Shown piece by piece: positions 34,892 through 43,853 of a stretch of DNA of 53,667 nt. Source of the stretch: an uncultured Clostridia bacterium (GTDB taxonomy: Bacteria > Bacillota > Clostridia > Oscillospirales > Acutalibacteraceae); the NCBI GenBank assembly GCA_944380875.1, contig CALWJA010000029.1, forward strand, positions 1 through 53,667, read 5' to 3'. The notes below the pieces were generated by a model. It was not told where the DNA came from and did not search any database. It saw only the letters and a program-made list of their open reading frames with translations. Within the stretch, counting starts at the first letter, position 1. Every line of letters begins with the position of its first letter. The position numbers were made by a program, and so were the translations under genes.

Positions 34892-35201
34892 ACAGTTTAT
34901 CGCAAAAAATCGAAAAAGGCAATGAGAATTTTGAAAATATTCTAAATAGTTTTTCTTTTTGTGGAGAATGAAACTGCGTCCTTCAGCTCAATACCTGCAT
35001 ATTCGTATCTTATTGGGGGATGCTTTTTAATATCTGCCCGGATACTAATTCGTTACAATAATCGCAGCCAAAATCAAAACAGGTTCCCAGCATAAAAGTT
35101 TTTTAGAAAGCTTAAAAAGTATATGGAAAGCCAAATCGGTACATGGTATCCTATAAAAAGAGGATATTTTTCCATGCCGGGATTGGAAAAGGAGAGAGAA
35201 A
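34892..35201. other. Intergenic region between sdpR-like gene and PTS operon
   Basis: About 310 AT-rich bases that must hold two divergent promoters. TATAAA at about 35152-35157 is a candidate -10 box for the PTS gene, without a good -35, so an activator or a LacI-type repressor site is likely nearby. I see no clear LacI palindrome or catabolite-response element. Confidence 0.4.
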
Positions 35202-36581
35202 ATGAAGTATGAACAGTTGGCGGAAGATATACTCCGCCTGGTAGGTGGAAAAGAAAATATTCAAAGCGCGGCTCACTGCGCTACCCGGCTTCGCCTGGTC
35301 CTAGCGGATGAATCCAAGCTGGAAAAAGATAAGATTGAAAAATTGGACGGCGTTAAGGGTTCGTTTATGAATGCCGGGCAGTATCAGATTATTTTGGGGC
35401 AGGGGCATGTAAACAAAGTATTTGCCTGCATGATGGGGGAAACCGGTATTCACGAAGCGACTACAGAGGAGCTGAAACGGGATGCGGCTGAAAAGTTAAA
35501 TTGGTTCCAACGCTTTGCCAGAATGCTTTCCAATATCTTTGTGCCCATAATACCGGTAATCGTGGCCAGCGGCGTCCTAATGGGTGTTCTGGGAATGCTA
35601 TCCGCTTTTCACGCAGTGGATACCGAAAGCGGCATATACCAGCTTTTAGACATGTTTTCCAATGCAGCCTTTACCTTCCTGCCTATTTTGATCGCCTTTT
35701 CGGCGGCAAAGGAATTTGGCTGCAATCCATATTTGGCGGCAGCTTTGGGAGGCATTATGGTGCATCCTTCCCTGCAGAACGCATGGAATATGGGAAAGGC
35801 CGATCAGATAACGGAATATATGGATATTTTTGGTTTCCAGGTGGCAAAAGTCGGCTATCAGGGGACAGTTCTTCCCATCCTGCTGGCGGTTTTTGTGATG
35901 GCTTTTCTGGAAAAAAGAATTCGGAAAATCATGCCGAATGTTTTGGATATTCTCCTAACACCCTTCTTTACCCTTTTGATTACAGGCGTAGTTACCTTCT
36001 TTGTGATTGGTCCCATTGGAAGGGCAGCGGGCAACGGGATATCCTTTGTGTTAACCTTCCTGTATGAAAAGCTGGGGGCGTTGGCCGGCTTATTGTTTGG
36101 CGGAGCCTATTCTTCCATTGTTATTACGGGTATGCATCACAGTTTCCATGCGGTGGAAACACAGTTGATTGGAGACGTGGGCGTAAATTTCCTTTTGCCC
36201 ATCTGGTCCATGGCAAATGTGGCCCAGGGCGGTGCGGCCCTGGCTGTCTATTTTAAAACAAAAGATAAAAAGCTGAAATCTGTGGCGGCGCCGGCCTCCT
36301 TTTCTTGCCTTTTGGGTATTACAGAAGCCGCTATTTTTGGAGTAAATCTTCGTCTTGTGAGGCCCTTTATTGCCGCGGCAATAGGCGGAGCTTTGGGCGG
36401 AGGCTTTGTGGTGCTGATGAAAGTAGGAATGCGGGGAATCGGTGTAACGGGGATTCCGGGAATTGCTATAGTTGAACAAAATGCGGTTTTGATGTATTGT
36501 ATTGGTATGATACTTGCTTTTGCAGGCGCATTTATTGCCGCATGGCTTTTAGGCTTTAAAGAAGTGAATACACAGGATTGA
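35202..36581 (+). CDS. PTS transporter subunit EIIBC, sucrose/glucoside type
   Basis: 459-residue sugar permease and phosphotransferase. The EIIB domain (1-85) has its phospho-cysteine in SAAHCATRLRLVL near residue 26. The EIIC domain (about 105-455) shows GMHHSFHAVE and the conserved GITEAAIFGVNLRLVRPF. No EIIA domain is fused, as in ScrA, so a separate EIIA must supply phosphate; none lies in the window. The neighbours (LacI regulator, GH32 hydrolase, HPr) point to sucrose or a short fructo-oligosaccharide, entering as the 6-phosphate. Start ATG follows AAAGGAGAGAGAAA. First gene of a four-gene operon. Confidence 0.93.
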   Translation: MKYEQLAEDILRLVGGKENIQSAAHCATRLRLVLADESKLEKDKIEKLDGVKGSFMNAGQYQIILGQGHVNKVFACMMGETGIHEATTEELKRDAAEKLNWFQRFARMLSNIFVPIIPVIVASGVLMGVLGMLSAFHAVDTESGIYQLLDMFSNAAFTFLPILIAFSAAKEFGCNPYLAAALGGIMVHPSLQNAWNMGKADQITEYMDIFGFQVAKVGYQGTVLPILLAVFVMAFLEKRIRKIMPNVLDILLTPFFTLLITGVVTFFVIGPIGRAAGNGISFVLTFLYEKLGALAGLLFGGAYSSIVITGMHHSFHAVETQLIGDVGVNFLLPIWSMANVAQGGAALAVYFKTKDKKLKSVAAPASFSCLLGITEAAIFGVNLRLVRPFIAAAIGGALGGGFVVLMKVGMRGIGVTGIPGIAIVEQNAVLMYCIGMILAFAGAFIAAWLLGFKEVNTQD

Positions 36582-36645
36582 CCTTTTGCCGGTTGGAACA
36601 GACTTTGCCGGCTATGGTTTATGAAAGAATGAAGGATTGTGATTT

Positions 36646-37632
36646 ATGCAGATCAAAGATATTGCCAGGCTGGCCGAAGTGGCACCTTCTACTGTTTCCA
36701 GAGTGCTGAATGATTCCGGGTATGTAAGCGCGGAGATCCGCTCCAGGGTGGAAAAGGTTATAGCGGATACTGGATATGAGCCAAACAGCATAGCTAAATC
36801 GCTGAAAGCGAAAAAAACCAATACCATAGGTGTTATTATTCCACGGATTGCGTCCTTTTCTATGGCGTCTGTCATAGAGGCCGTAACACGGGAATGTGAA
36901 GCCGCCGGTTACGAGGTCTTTTTGGCGAACACAACATTGCGCGCCGAAAAGGAAATCAGCTTTTTGAAGGCGTTTGCTCGAAGGCAGATAGACGGGGTTG
37001 TGATGATGAGCGTAAAGATTACGCCGGAGCATGTAAAGCTTATAGAATCTCTGGATTTTCCCGTTGTAGTGGTAGGCCAGCAGTATCCCGGAATTTGCTG
37101 CGTAACCCATGATGACAGAGATGTGGCGGAAATGGTTACATCCCAGTTTTTGGCAGAAGGGCGCCGCCGGGTTGCCATGCTGAATGTCTCTTTGGATGAT
37201 AATGCCGTGCGGGGGGAACGCACCCAGGGATATAGGGACGCCTTGGAAAAAGAAGGGATCCCTTTCCTTCCTGAACGGGTAGCGTATGGAGATTTTACCA
37301 TTTCGTCAGGGCGGCAGTGTATGCAGCAGATCTGGGAACGCTGCCCGGAAAAGCCAGATGCCGTTTTTTGCGTTTCGGACCGCATGGCGGTAGGAGCCCT
37401 TCAATATCTGAAGAGTATCCATATAGATGTTCCGGAGCAATGCGCCATTGTGGGGATTGGAAATGATGAAATTTCCCGATTTACGTATCCCAGCCTTTCA
37501 AGTGTGGAATATTATTTCCATGAGATGGGGACAAAAGCAGCCAAGCTGGTTTTGGAAGGCATCGAAAACGGAAAAAGTTCCGGAGGCGTAACGTATATCG
37601 GATATTCCCTTGTGCGAAGGGATACCTTCTGA
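36646..37632 (+). CDS. LacI family transcriptional regulator of the sucrose-type operon
   Basis: 328 residues. The LacI helix-turn-helix and hinge are at the N-terminus (IKDIARLAEVAPSTVSRVLN, then PNSIAKSLKAKKTNTIGVII). A periplasmic-binding-protein-like sensor domain spans about 60-325 (GVVMMSV, CVSDRMAVGALQYL, VGIGNDEISRFTYPSLSSVE). It is a likely ScrR-type repressor sensing a sugar or sugar phosphate. It sits 64 bases after the PTS gene, and its end lies about 75 bases before the preferred start of the hydrolase gene. Confidence 0.93.
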   Translation: MQIKDIARLAEVAPSTVSRVLNDSGYVSAEIRSRVEKVIADTGYEPNSIAKSLKAKKTNTIGVIIPRIASFSMASVIEAVTRECEAAGYEVFLANTTLRAEKEISFLKAFARRQIDGVVMMSVKITPEHVKLIESLDFPVVVVGQQYPGICCVTHDDRDVAEMVTSQFLAEGRRRVAMLNVSLDDNAVRGERTQGYRDALEKEGIPFLPERVAYGDFTISSGRQCMQQIWERCPEKPDAVFCVSDRMAVGALQYLKSIHIDVPEQCAIVGIGNDEISRFTYPSLSSVEYYFHEMGTKAAKLVLEGIENGKSSGGVTYIGYSLVRRDTF

Positions 37633-37705
37633 AATTTCAGTTGAAGATGCTTCCCGGCATCTTGCGGCTTTCCCCGTCTTCCTTAACAGAAAAGGATGGG
37701 TAAAT

Positions 37706-39154
37706 TTGCAGAGTATAAAAACGTATATACAATGGAAAAAGGAAGAGGAAGAAGCCAGATCGGTTTTTAAAAGACGGTATCCGGCTGAAAAGGATCCTTA
37801 CCGGCAGAGATTTCATCTGATGCCTCCTGTGGGATTTTTAAACGATCCCAACGGGCTCTGTTTTTTTCGGGGAATATACCATGTATATCATCAATATCGT
37901 CCGTTTGACCCTGCTGGAGATGGAGCAAAGCTCTGGGGCCATTATGGCACGAAGGATTTTATATCCTGGCATAGATTTTCTCCTGCAGGCGCACCCGATA
38001 CCATTTGGGACAGGGACGGCATGTATTCCGGTTCTGCCTTGGGGGAAAAGGATGGAATTCATTTTTATTATACGGGAAATGTGAAAAAGCCTGGTGACTT
38101 TGATTATATTTATCAGGGCAGAGAGCATAATTTGATAGGGGCGTTTTCTTCGGACGGAAGGCTCATTGAGCAAAAAAAGCTTTTGATAACCAATGAGGAT
38201 TATCCGGAAGACATGACCCTCCATGTCCGGGATCCTAAGGTATGGAAAGAGGACGGGCAATATTATATGGTGCTGGGAGCAAGAAGCCGGGAAGACAGGG
38301 GGCAGGTTCTTCTGTATACCGGTGAGGACGGCCTGAAATGGAGACTTTTAAGCCGATTCTCTTCTTCTTCCCCTTTGGGATATATGTGGGAATGCCCTGA
38401 TCTTTTCCCCTTGGGGGGAAAACACATTCTCATCTTTTGCCCCCAGGGCCTGCAGCCTGACGGCATGCGGTTTCACAATGGGGATACCTGCGGATATACG
38501 GTGGTGGAAGATGATTTTCGTTTAGGGGGGGATATCCCCTCTTTTGAAGAATTGGACAGAGGATTTGATTTTTATGCGGCGCAGACATTTTCCGGAACAG
38601 GGGATCGGAAAATCCTTTTGGGATGGATGGGGCTTCCGGCGCCCCATGAAAATCCTACAGTCCCATATGGTTGGCAGCATTGTCTGAGCATTCCTCGGGA
38701 GCTTACCTTTAAGAGAGGAAAGCTATGGCAGGAACCGCTTAAAGAGCTTTCTGCCTTGCGTGGTTCCGGCCGGAAGGGATATTTGCATAAAGGAGAAAAA
38801 ACGCGTCTTCGAGGAAAATGTTTCGAAGCTCTTGTGTATCCCGATAAAGGGAATTTCCATCTTGCCTTCCGGCAGGATGCGGAGCTTATTTATGATGGGA
38901 AAATCCTCACTTTTCGACTGGGAAAAAGCGGTTTTGGCCGGAAAGAGCGGAAATGCTGCCTTCCGGATCTGGCCTTTTTGCGGATTTTCAGTGATGTTTC
39001 ATCATTGGAAATTTTTGCAGATGGCGAAGTTTTCAGCACCAGGCTGTTTGAGGAAGAAGGAGAGAGCGGAATCCAGGAGCTTGCGCTATGGGACGGCTTC
39101 TGCCGGTGGGAAATGTATCCCTTACATCCTTTTGTATGGGATAATAAAGAATAA
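37706..39154 (+). CDS. Glycoside hydrolase family 32, sucrose-6-phosphate hydrolase type
   Basis: Splits beta-fructosides such as sucrose 6-phosphate in the cytoplasm; about 482 residues. GH32 landmarks: nucleophile aspartate in PPVGFLNDPNGLCFF, transition-state aspartate in HVRDPKVW, general acid in YMWECPDLFPLGG. A C-terminal beta-sandwich follows (SSLEIFADGEVFSTR). The frame opens at 37610 inside the LacI gene, but the extra 32 residues look unlike GH32. A TTG at 37706 behind AAAGGATGGG gives the family's usual length and is preferred. With a PTS permease upstream, sucrose 6-phosphate is the likely substrate; the activity call is context-based. Confidence 0.92.
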   Translation: MQSIKTYIQWKKEEEEARSVFKRRYPAEKDPYRQRFHLMPPVGFLNDPNGLCFFRGIYHVYHQYRPFDPAGDGAKLWGHYGTKDFISWHRFSPAGAPDTIWDRDGMYSGSALGEKDGIHFYYTGNVKKPGDFDYIYQGREHNLIGAFSSDGRLIEQKKLLITNEDYPEDMTLHVRDPKVWKEDGQYYMVLGARSREDRGQVLLYTGEDGLKWRLLSRFSSSSPLGYMWECPDLFPLGGKHILIFCPQGLQPDGMRFHNGDTCGYTVVEDDFRLGGDIPSFEELDRGFDFYAAQTFSGTGDRKILLGWMGLPAPHENPTVPYGWQHCLSIPRELTFKRGKLWQEPLKELSALRGSGRKGYLHKGEKTRLRGKCFEALVYPDKGNFHLAFRQDAELIYDGKILTFRLGKSGFGRKERKCCLPDLAFLRIFSDVSSLEIFADGEVFSTRLFEEEGESGIQELALWDGFCRWEMYPLHPFVWDNKE

Positions 39155-39187
39155 AAGTATGGATATATGAAAACAGGAGTGAGGATA

Positions 39188-39448
39188 ATGAAAAGTTTTG
39201 AGTATGTGATAAAAGATCCCGTAGGACTTCATGCCCGCCCGGCCGGATTGCTGGTGAAAAAGGCTATGGAATATCCGGATGTGGATATAAAGCTGCAAAA
39301 AGGAGAAAAATCGGTGGACGCAAAACGTCTTTTCAGTGTTATGAGCTTGGGCGTTAAACAGGGAGACTGTGTTACGGTCTTTTTGCAAGGTAAAAACGAA
39401 GAGCAGGCGGAAACGGATTTTAAAGAATTTTTTACTTCCAATCTCTAA
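39188..39448 (+). CDS. HPr family phosphocarrier protein lacking the regulatory serine
   Basis: 86 residues. The phosphorylatable histidine is in GLHARPAGLLV, as in HPr His15. The second landmark reads DAKRLFSVMSLGVKQGD, aligning with LKSIMGVMSLG of Bacillus HPr, so the Ser46 position is arginine. This protein should therefore pass phosphate to the EII but not be a target of HPr kinase or a CcpA corepressor. ATG 39188 follows GAGTGAGGATA; the ATG at 39167 opens the frame but lacks a ribosome binding site. Last gene of the sucrose-type operon, 33 bases after the GH32 gene. Confidence 0.9.
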   Translation: MKSFEYVIKDPVGLHARPAGLLVKKAMEYPDVDIKLQKGEKSVDAKRLFSVMSLGVKQGDCVTVFLQGKNEEQAETDFKEFFTSNL

Positions 39449-39464
39449 AACATTCTGTTCATCA

Positions 39465-39500
39465 CCCGTCTAGGTCGACTGACCTGGACGGGGATTTTCC
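39465..39500 (+). terminator. Hairpin ending the sucrose-type operon
   Basis: CCCGTCTAGGTC (39465-39476) pairs with GACCTGGACGGG (39481-39492) with one G-U pair; GATTTTCC follows, a short T-run. Confidence 0.6.
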
Positions 39501-39606
39501 TACATAGTACGTTTTTGCGAAAGTAAACAATCTATTAAGAAAATTTGATTTCATTTACAAACAAATAGGAAAAGATTAGAATATTATATAGATAGGAGGT
39601 AGGAGA

Positions 39607-40563
39607 ATGGCGGTTTCCAAATTCGTCATGTTGGCCTTGCGGGCTCTAACATATATGGAGCCGGAAGCAAAGGACTACCGATTGGAAAGACTTTTCCAGA
39701 GTCTTACTCATCCCACTCTGCCTGCTTTGTATTCTATATGGGAGCATCGTGTGCTATCCAGGGATGGATATGAAATTCCCATGCGTGTTTTTTATCCTTC
39801 TGTTATGGAATCGGAAGAAATTCTGGTGTTTTTTCATGGAGGGGGATGGGTGTCGGGAACCATTGATACATATTCCAGAACCTGTGCCGGTCTGGCGAAC
39901 TCCATTGGACGCCGGGTGGTTTCGGTAGATTACCGGCTGGCTCCCGAATTTCCTTTTCCCACAGGGCTGGAAGACTGTTACGCTGCTGTGCGGGAATTAA
40001 ATCTTCATAGAGAGATTTTCCATACGGCAGTTCCTTCCGTTGTTTTGGCGGGGGACAGTGCAGGGGGAAATCTATCTGCTGCTGTAAGTCTTTTGGCAGC
40101 GGAAAGAGGAGAGTTTTCTGTTGAGAAGCAAATCCTGATTTATCCGGTAGTGTATTATGACCATACGGCCGGATCTCCGTTTCCTTCCGTTAAGGAAAAC
40201 GGGGAGGGTTATCTGCTCACTGCAAAGAAGGTGCAGGAGTATATGGAACTTTACAGCCCGGACCCCAATCAGCGGAAAAGCCCATATGTAGCGCCGATTC
40301 TGGCAGCAGATCTTTCCGGTCAGCCTGAAACGCTGATTATTACCGCAGAATTCGATCCCCTGCGGGACGAAGGGGAAGCTTTCGGGGATAAATTGCGGAA
40401 GGCTGGCTGTACGGTATGGGTGAAACGGTTTCCCCATATGCCTCATGGATTTTTTTCCTTGCCCCTTCGGTTTGCGCCTGTGCGCCGGTGCTGTGCATAT
40501 ATGAAATATTTTTTGGATGGAACTATTGGAGAGATGGAGAATGGAGAGGAAGCAGGCTTATAA
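39607..40563 (+). CDS. Alpha/beta hydrolase, HSL-type esterase/lipase
   Basis: 318-residue soluble carboxylesterase of the hormone-sensitive lipase group. Oxyanion-hole motif VFFHGGGWVSG near residue 80, nucleophile elbow LAGDSAGGN near 155, acid in EFDPLRDEGEAF near 250, histidine in FPHMPHGFFSL near 282. There is no clear signal peptide. The ATG follows AGATAGGAGGTAGGAGA. It is the first gene of a tight three-gene set: its end overlaps the start of the next gene by 23 bases. The natural substrate is likely an acyl ester, perhaps the product or donor of the neighbouring acyltransferase. Confidence 0.88.
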   Translation: MAVSKFVMLALRALTYMEPEAKDYRLERLFQSLTHPTLPALYSIWEHRVLSRDGYEIPMRVFYPSVMESEEILVFFHGGGWVSGTIDTYSRTCAGLANSIGRRVVSVDYRLAPEFPFPTGLEDCYAAVRELNLHREIFHTAVPSVVLAGDSAGGNLSAAVSLLAAERGEFSVEKQILIYPVVYYDHTAGSPFPSVKENGEGYLLTAKKVQEYMELYSPDPNQRKSPYVAPILAADLSGQPETLIITAEFDPLRDEGEAFGDKLRKAGCTVWVKRFPHMPHGFFSLPLRFAPVRRCCAYMKYFLDGTIGEMENGEEAGL

Positions 40564-41809
40564 TCGTGGATGGAAACGGCTGGATAATGCAGCCAAAATA
40601 TTTCCGGCTGCAGCCAGCGGTACGGATACACAGGTGTTTCGTTTTTCCTGCGAGCTCAAAGAAGAAGTATGTGAAAAAGATCTCCAGAAAGCTCTTGACC
40701 ATACACTTGCTTCGTTCAGCATCTACCGCTCTGTAATGAAACGAGGGTTCTTTTGGTATTATTTAGAGGAAACGGAAAGAAGCCCGGCAGTGCGTGAAGA
40801 ATATAAGGAACCATGCGGACGTATTTATGACCGCAATGACGGGGGCTTTTTGTTTGAAGTTACATACTATGGGAAGCGGGTAAATCTGGAAGTTTATCAT
40901 GTGCTTTCCGACGGGACAGGGGCCATGCATTTTTTGATTGCTCTTGTGACAAAATATATTGCTATTCATTATGGAATCCCTGAACCATATTTGGAATATG
41001 ATGCATCTCAGTCTCAAATGGCGAAAGACAGCTTTCAAAAATACAGCCAGAAACGAAGCGGAAAGAAAAAGAAGTTCCAAACCGCTTACCATATTAAAGG
41101 CGATATGTTTCCGGAAAACCGATTGAAAATTATAACAGGAACCGCCAGCGCAAGGCAGATCCTGAAAGAAGCCCATGCATACGGCGCAACCCTTTCGGTG
41201 TATCTCTGTGCATGTCTAATGGAGGCCATTCAGGAAGAAATGCCTTTACGCAAAAGGAAAAAACCGTTGGTTGTGGGAGTACCGGTCAATCTGCGGCAAT
41301 ATTTCCCATCGGATTCGGCCCGGAATTTTTTCAGCATGACATTTGTTTCCCAGGATTATTCCCATGAAACCCCAAGCTTTGAAGATCTTATTCAAACGGT
41401 AAAGGAGAGCTTCCAAAAAAATCTAACGAAAGAAAATCTTTCGGTTGTAATAAACGGATATATGGCCGCAGAACGGAATGTAGCTGCCAGACTTACCCCT
41501 CTTTTTTTAAAGGATGTTTGTTTGCATTATGCATACCGTATTGCGGAAATGCAAAGCACAGCGGCGTTTTCCAATATAGGGAGGGTGGAAGTTTCAGAAA
41601 AAATCCTTCCGTATGTAGCCTCTTTTGATATTTGCGCGGCCACGGATAAACTGCAGCTTTGCACCTGCACATTTGGCGACTGCCTCAGTATGAGTTTTAC
41701 TTCTCCTTTTATCAGTTCGGATATAGAAAGGCATTTTTTCCGCAGGCTAGCGGAATCGGGAATCGATGTAACGGTTGCTTCCAACGATAGCGGTGGAGAT
41801 ATAGTCTAG
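40541..41809 (+). CDS. Condensation/CAT-superfamily acyltransferase-like protein
   Basis: About 422 residues, with the HxxxDG motif of the acyl-CoA-dependent acyltransferase and condensation-domain superfamily: EVYHVLSDGTGAMHF near residue 130. An N-terminal half (WKRLDNAAKIFPAA, ASFSIYRSVMKRG) and a second half (VVGVPVNLRQYFPSDSARNF, TAAFSNIGRVEV) match the two-lobed fold of alcohol acetyltransferase-like proteins. No carrier protein or adenylation domain is nearby, so a stand-alone acyltransferase is more likely than peptide synthesis. ATG 40541 behind GGAGAGATGGAGA overlaps the hydrolase gene by 23 bases. Substrates unknown. Confidence 0.75.
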   Translation: MERKQAYNRGWKRLDNAAKIFPAAASGTDTQVFRFSCELKEEVCEKDLQKALDHTLASFSIYRSVMKRGFFWYYLEETERSPAVREEYKEPCGRIYDRNDGGFLFEVTYYGKRVNLEVYHVLSDGTGAMHFLIALVTKYIAIHYGIPEPYLEYDASQSQMAKDSFQKYSQKRSGKKKKFQTAYHIKGDMFPENRLKIITGTASARQILKEAHAYGATLSVYLCACLMEAIQEEMPLRKRKKPLVVGVPVNLRQYFPSDSARNFFSMTFVSQDYSHETPSFEDLIQTVKESFQKNLTKENLSVVINGYMAAERNVAARLTPLFLKDVCLHYAYRIAEMQSTAAFSNIGRVEVSEKILPYVASFDICAATDKLQLCTCTFGDCLSMSFTSPFISSDIERHFFRRLAESGIDVTVASNDSGGDIV

Positions 41810-41883
41810 TTTTGAACGGTAAAAGGGGCTGCATAGTATTGTGAAGGCCAGTAAATACGGATGAAAAAGGAGGCGGGTGAAAC

Positions 41884-42540
41884 ATGCGGTACTGTGAAAA
41901 GTGCCATGTGTGGGTTAAAGGGGGCATTGCCTGCCCTTTATGTCAAACAACGCTGCCCGGTGAAGGAGAACCATCTCTTTATCCCCATATTTCCAGAAAA
42001 ATCAGCAAATTGAATATTGCGTTTCGTATTCTGGTATTGATTACGGTTGCTGTTGGAGCCGCTTGCCTGGCTTTGAACAGGATGCTTCCTCAAAGCGGAT
42101 TTTGGTCTTTGTATGTGATTTTGGGTATAGCCAGCTTTTGGGTTTTGTTTCCGTTGTTTTGCCGTCACTGCCGCAGGACGCCTCGCTTGATTGGGGAACA
42201 GGCGGTAGTTGTTCTGTTGCTTTGCGTCCTTTGGGATGTGGTAACAGGATGGAACGGATGGTCTGTAACTATTGTATGGCCGATTTTGTTTTTATTTGCT
42301 CTGGGGATCTCCTTTGTGTTTTCAAAGGCCAGAAAGCTTTCCCCTAATGAATATGTAGTTTGCCATTTTTTTGAATGTGTTTGTTCCATCCTTCCTGCTT
42401 TTTTCTTTATAGGAGGAGCTTTTTCCAAGGGAATCCCTGCGCTTATTGCAGGTGCGGCAGGAATAGCTGTTCTTACGGCTCTTTTGCTTTTTGACGGAAA
42501 AGTGCTTAGACGAGAGCTTTCGAGACGGTTTCATGTATAG
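41884..42540 (+). CDS. DUF6320 family membrane protein with N-terminal zinc ribbon
   Basis: 218 residues. The first 25 hold a rubredoxin-like zinc knuckle (YCEKCHVWVKGGIACPLCQT). About six hydrophobic helices follow (FRILVLITVAVGAACLAL, FWSLYVILGIASFWVLFPLF, AVVVLLLCVLWDVV, VTIVWPILFLFALGISFVF, and two more). I associate this layout with the uncharacterised DUF6320 family. The ATG follows GGAGGCGGGTGAAAC. It lies 74 bases after the acyltransferase-like gene and seems the last gene of that operon; it could anchor the other two proteins or handle their lipid substrate. Confidence 0.75.
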   Translation: MRYCEKCHVWVKGGIACPLCQTTLPGEGEPSLYPHISRKISKLNIAFRILVLITVAVGAACLALNRMLPQSGFWSLYVILGIASFWVLFPLFCRHCRRTPRLIGEQAVVVLLLCVLWDVVTGWNGWSVTIVWPILFLFALGISFVFSKARKLSPNEYVVCHFFECVCSILPAFFFIGGAFSKGIPALIAGAAGIAVLTALLLFDGKVLRRELSRRFHV

Positions 42541-42694
42541 CGTTTTTAAAAGTTAAAAAGACGGCTGGCAGGAAAACTATGTATGGCAAGGCGATCTCAT
42601 TTTTGTAATAGTAACGTTTTTATGGCAAAACTACCAACAGCCATGAAGGCAAAAGGTAGGATTGGTCAAAACCAACAAGATTTTTTTCAAGGAT

Positions 42695-42723
42695 TTGACA
42701 TCCACAATGGACTACCTTATAAT
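42695..42723 (+). promoter_or_regulatory. Consensus promoter of the galactofuranose polysaccharide operon
   Basis: TTGACA (42695-42700), a 17-base spacer and TATAAT (42718-42723), with both hexamers perfect. It lies about 100 bases upstream of the first glycosyltransferase gene, and predicts strong constitutive expression. Confidence 0.85.
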
Positions 42724-42827
42724 GGTATGGAATTATAGGTGTAAAGCCCGTTTCAGAAGATGTAGAATACTGGGGGCTTCGGTTTGGAAATAAAATTTGT
42801 GTGAAGTTGCAAAGGAGGAGCGCTTCG

Positions 42828-43841
42828 GTGTGTGAGAAACTGCTGACGATTGCTGTGCCAGCCTATAACGCAGAAAAATATCTCCGCAAATGTCTTACCT
42901 CCTTTTTGGAAAATGATTGTCTTCCGTATTTGGATATTATTGTGGTAGATGATGGATCAACAGATAGCACAGCCCGTATAGGGGAAGAATTTGCAGAGCG
43001 TTATCCGGATACTTTTCGGTGCCTGAAAAAGGAAAATGGCGGCCATGGTTCCGGTATCAATGCATCCTTTCCTCTTTCCCGCGGAAAATATTTCAAAGTG
43101 GTGGACGCGGATGATTGGGTGATTACGGAGAATCTTCCAAGTTTGTTGGCGCAGCTGAAAGATTCTAAGGCGGATGTTCTGCTGGCGCCTTTTCATACAG
43201 TGGACATGCTTTCCGGTGAAAAGAGAGCGTACTCCATAGAAGGCCCGGAACCGGGACGGCTGTATTCAATGGATGAAATTGCAAGATGGTATCCTGCTGC
43301 GGCTGGATGGTTTAGTTTCCATAGTGTATTTTACAGACGGGATTTTTATGAAAAATTGCATATAGAGCTTAGCGAAAAGATATTTTATGAGGATACGGAG
43401 TACTCCGTTTTGCCTTCGGCAAACGCGCAGACCGTGGAAATAGCGAAGTTCTTTTTTTATCAGTATATGATTGGAAACGCAGATCAGAGCGTATCCATAA
43501 AAAGCTATGTAAAACGGGAAAAGCATCTTGAACAAGTAATGAACAGGCTGCTTTCTTTTTATAAGAAATATAAGTCAGCAGGTATGCCGGAGACGGCTTT
43601 GGAGTTTATGCGCATCCGTATTATGATGCTGATGGGTACATATGAGAAGGTTCTTCTTATATACCATTCTGACCGTAAATACGGAAGACAGCAAGCGAAG
43701 AGGCTTCGGAAACAAGCCGCGGCTGCGGATCTTCAGCTGGAAGAAAGGAGTCGCAAACGGTATTATCTTTTGAGGCTGTTTCATGTTTTTCATATAAATC
43801 CGGTATTTTTAGAAAAGCTGTATGCAAAAATAAAAAAATAA
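42828..43841 (+). CDS. Glycosyltransferase family 2
   Basis: About 337 residues, GT-A fold, no N-terminal signal. Nucleotide-sugar site LTIAVPAYNAEKYLRKCL and IIVVDDGSTDST, metal site VVDADDW near residue 100, C-terminal helices rich in Lys/Arg. It should add a sugar to a lipid-linked glycan at the inner face of the membrane. The frame opens at GTG 42801, but AAAGGAGG at 42811-42818 points to GTG 42828 as the true start. First gene of the operon ending with glf. Confidence 0.92.
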   Translation: MCEKLLTIAVPAYNAEKYLRKCLTSFLENDCLPYLDIIVVDDGSTDSTARIGEEFAERYPDTFRCLKKENGGHGSGINASFPLSRGKYFKVVDADDWVITENLPSLLAQLKDSKADVLLAPFHTVDMLSGEKRAYSIEGPEPGRLYSMDEIARWYPAAAGWFSFHSVFYRRDFYEKLHIELSEKIFYEDTEYSVLPSANAQTVEIAKFFFYQYMIGNADQSVSIKSYVKREKHLEQVMNRLLSFYKKYKSAGMPETALEFMRIRIMMLMGTYEKVLLIYHSDRKYGRQQAKRLRKQAAAADLQLEERSRKRYYLLRLFHVFHINPVFLEKLYAKIKK

Positions 43842-43853
43842 AGGAAATGGTGT

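Noticed and set aside
41884-41945. The Cys pairs of the DUF6320-like protein read as a rubredoxin electron carrier
   Set aside because: The rest of the protein is membrane helices and no redox partner gene is near; a structural zinc site is simpler.
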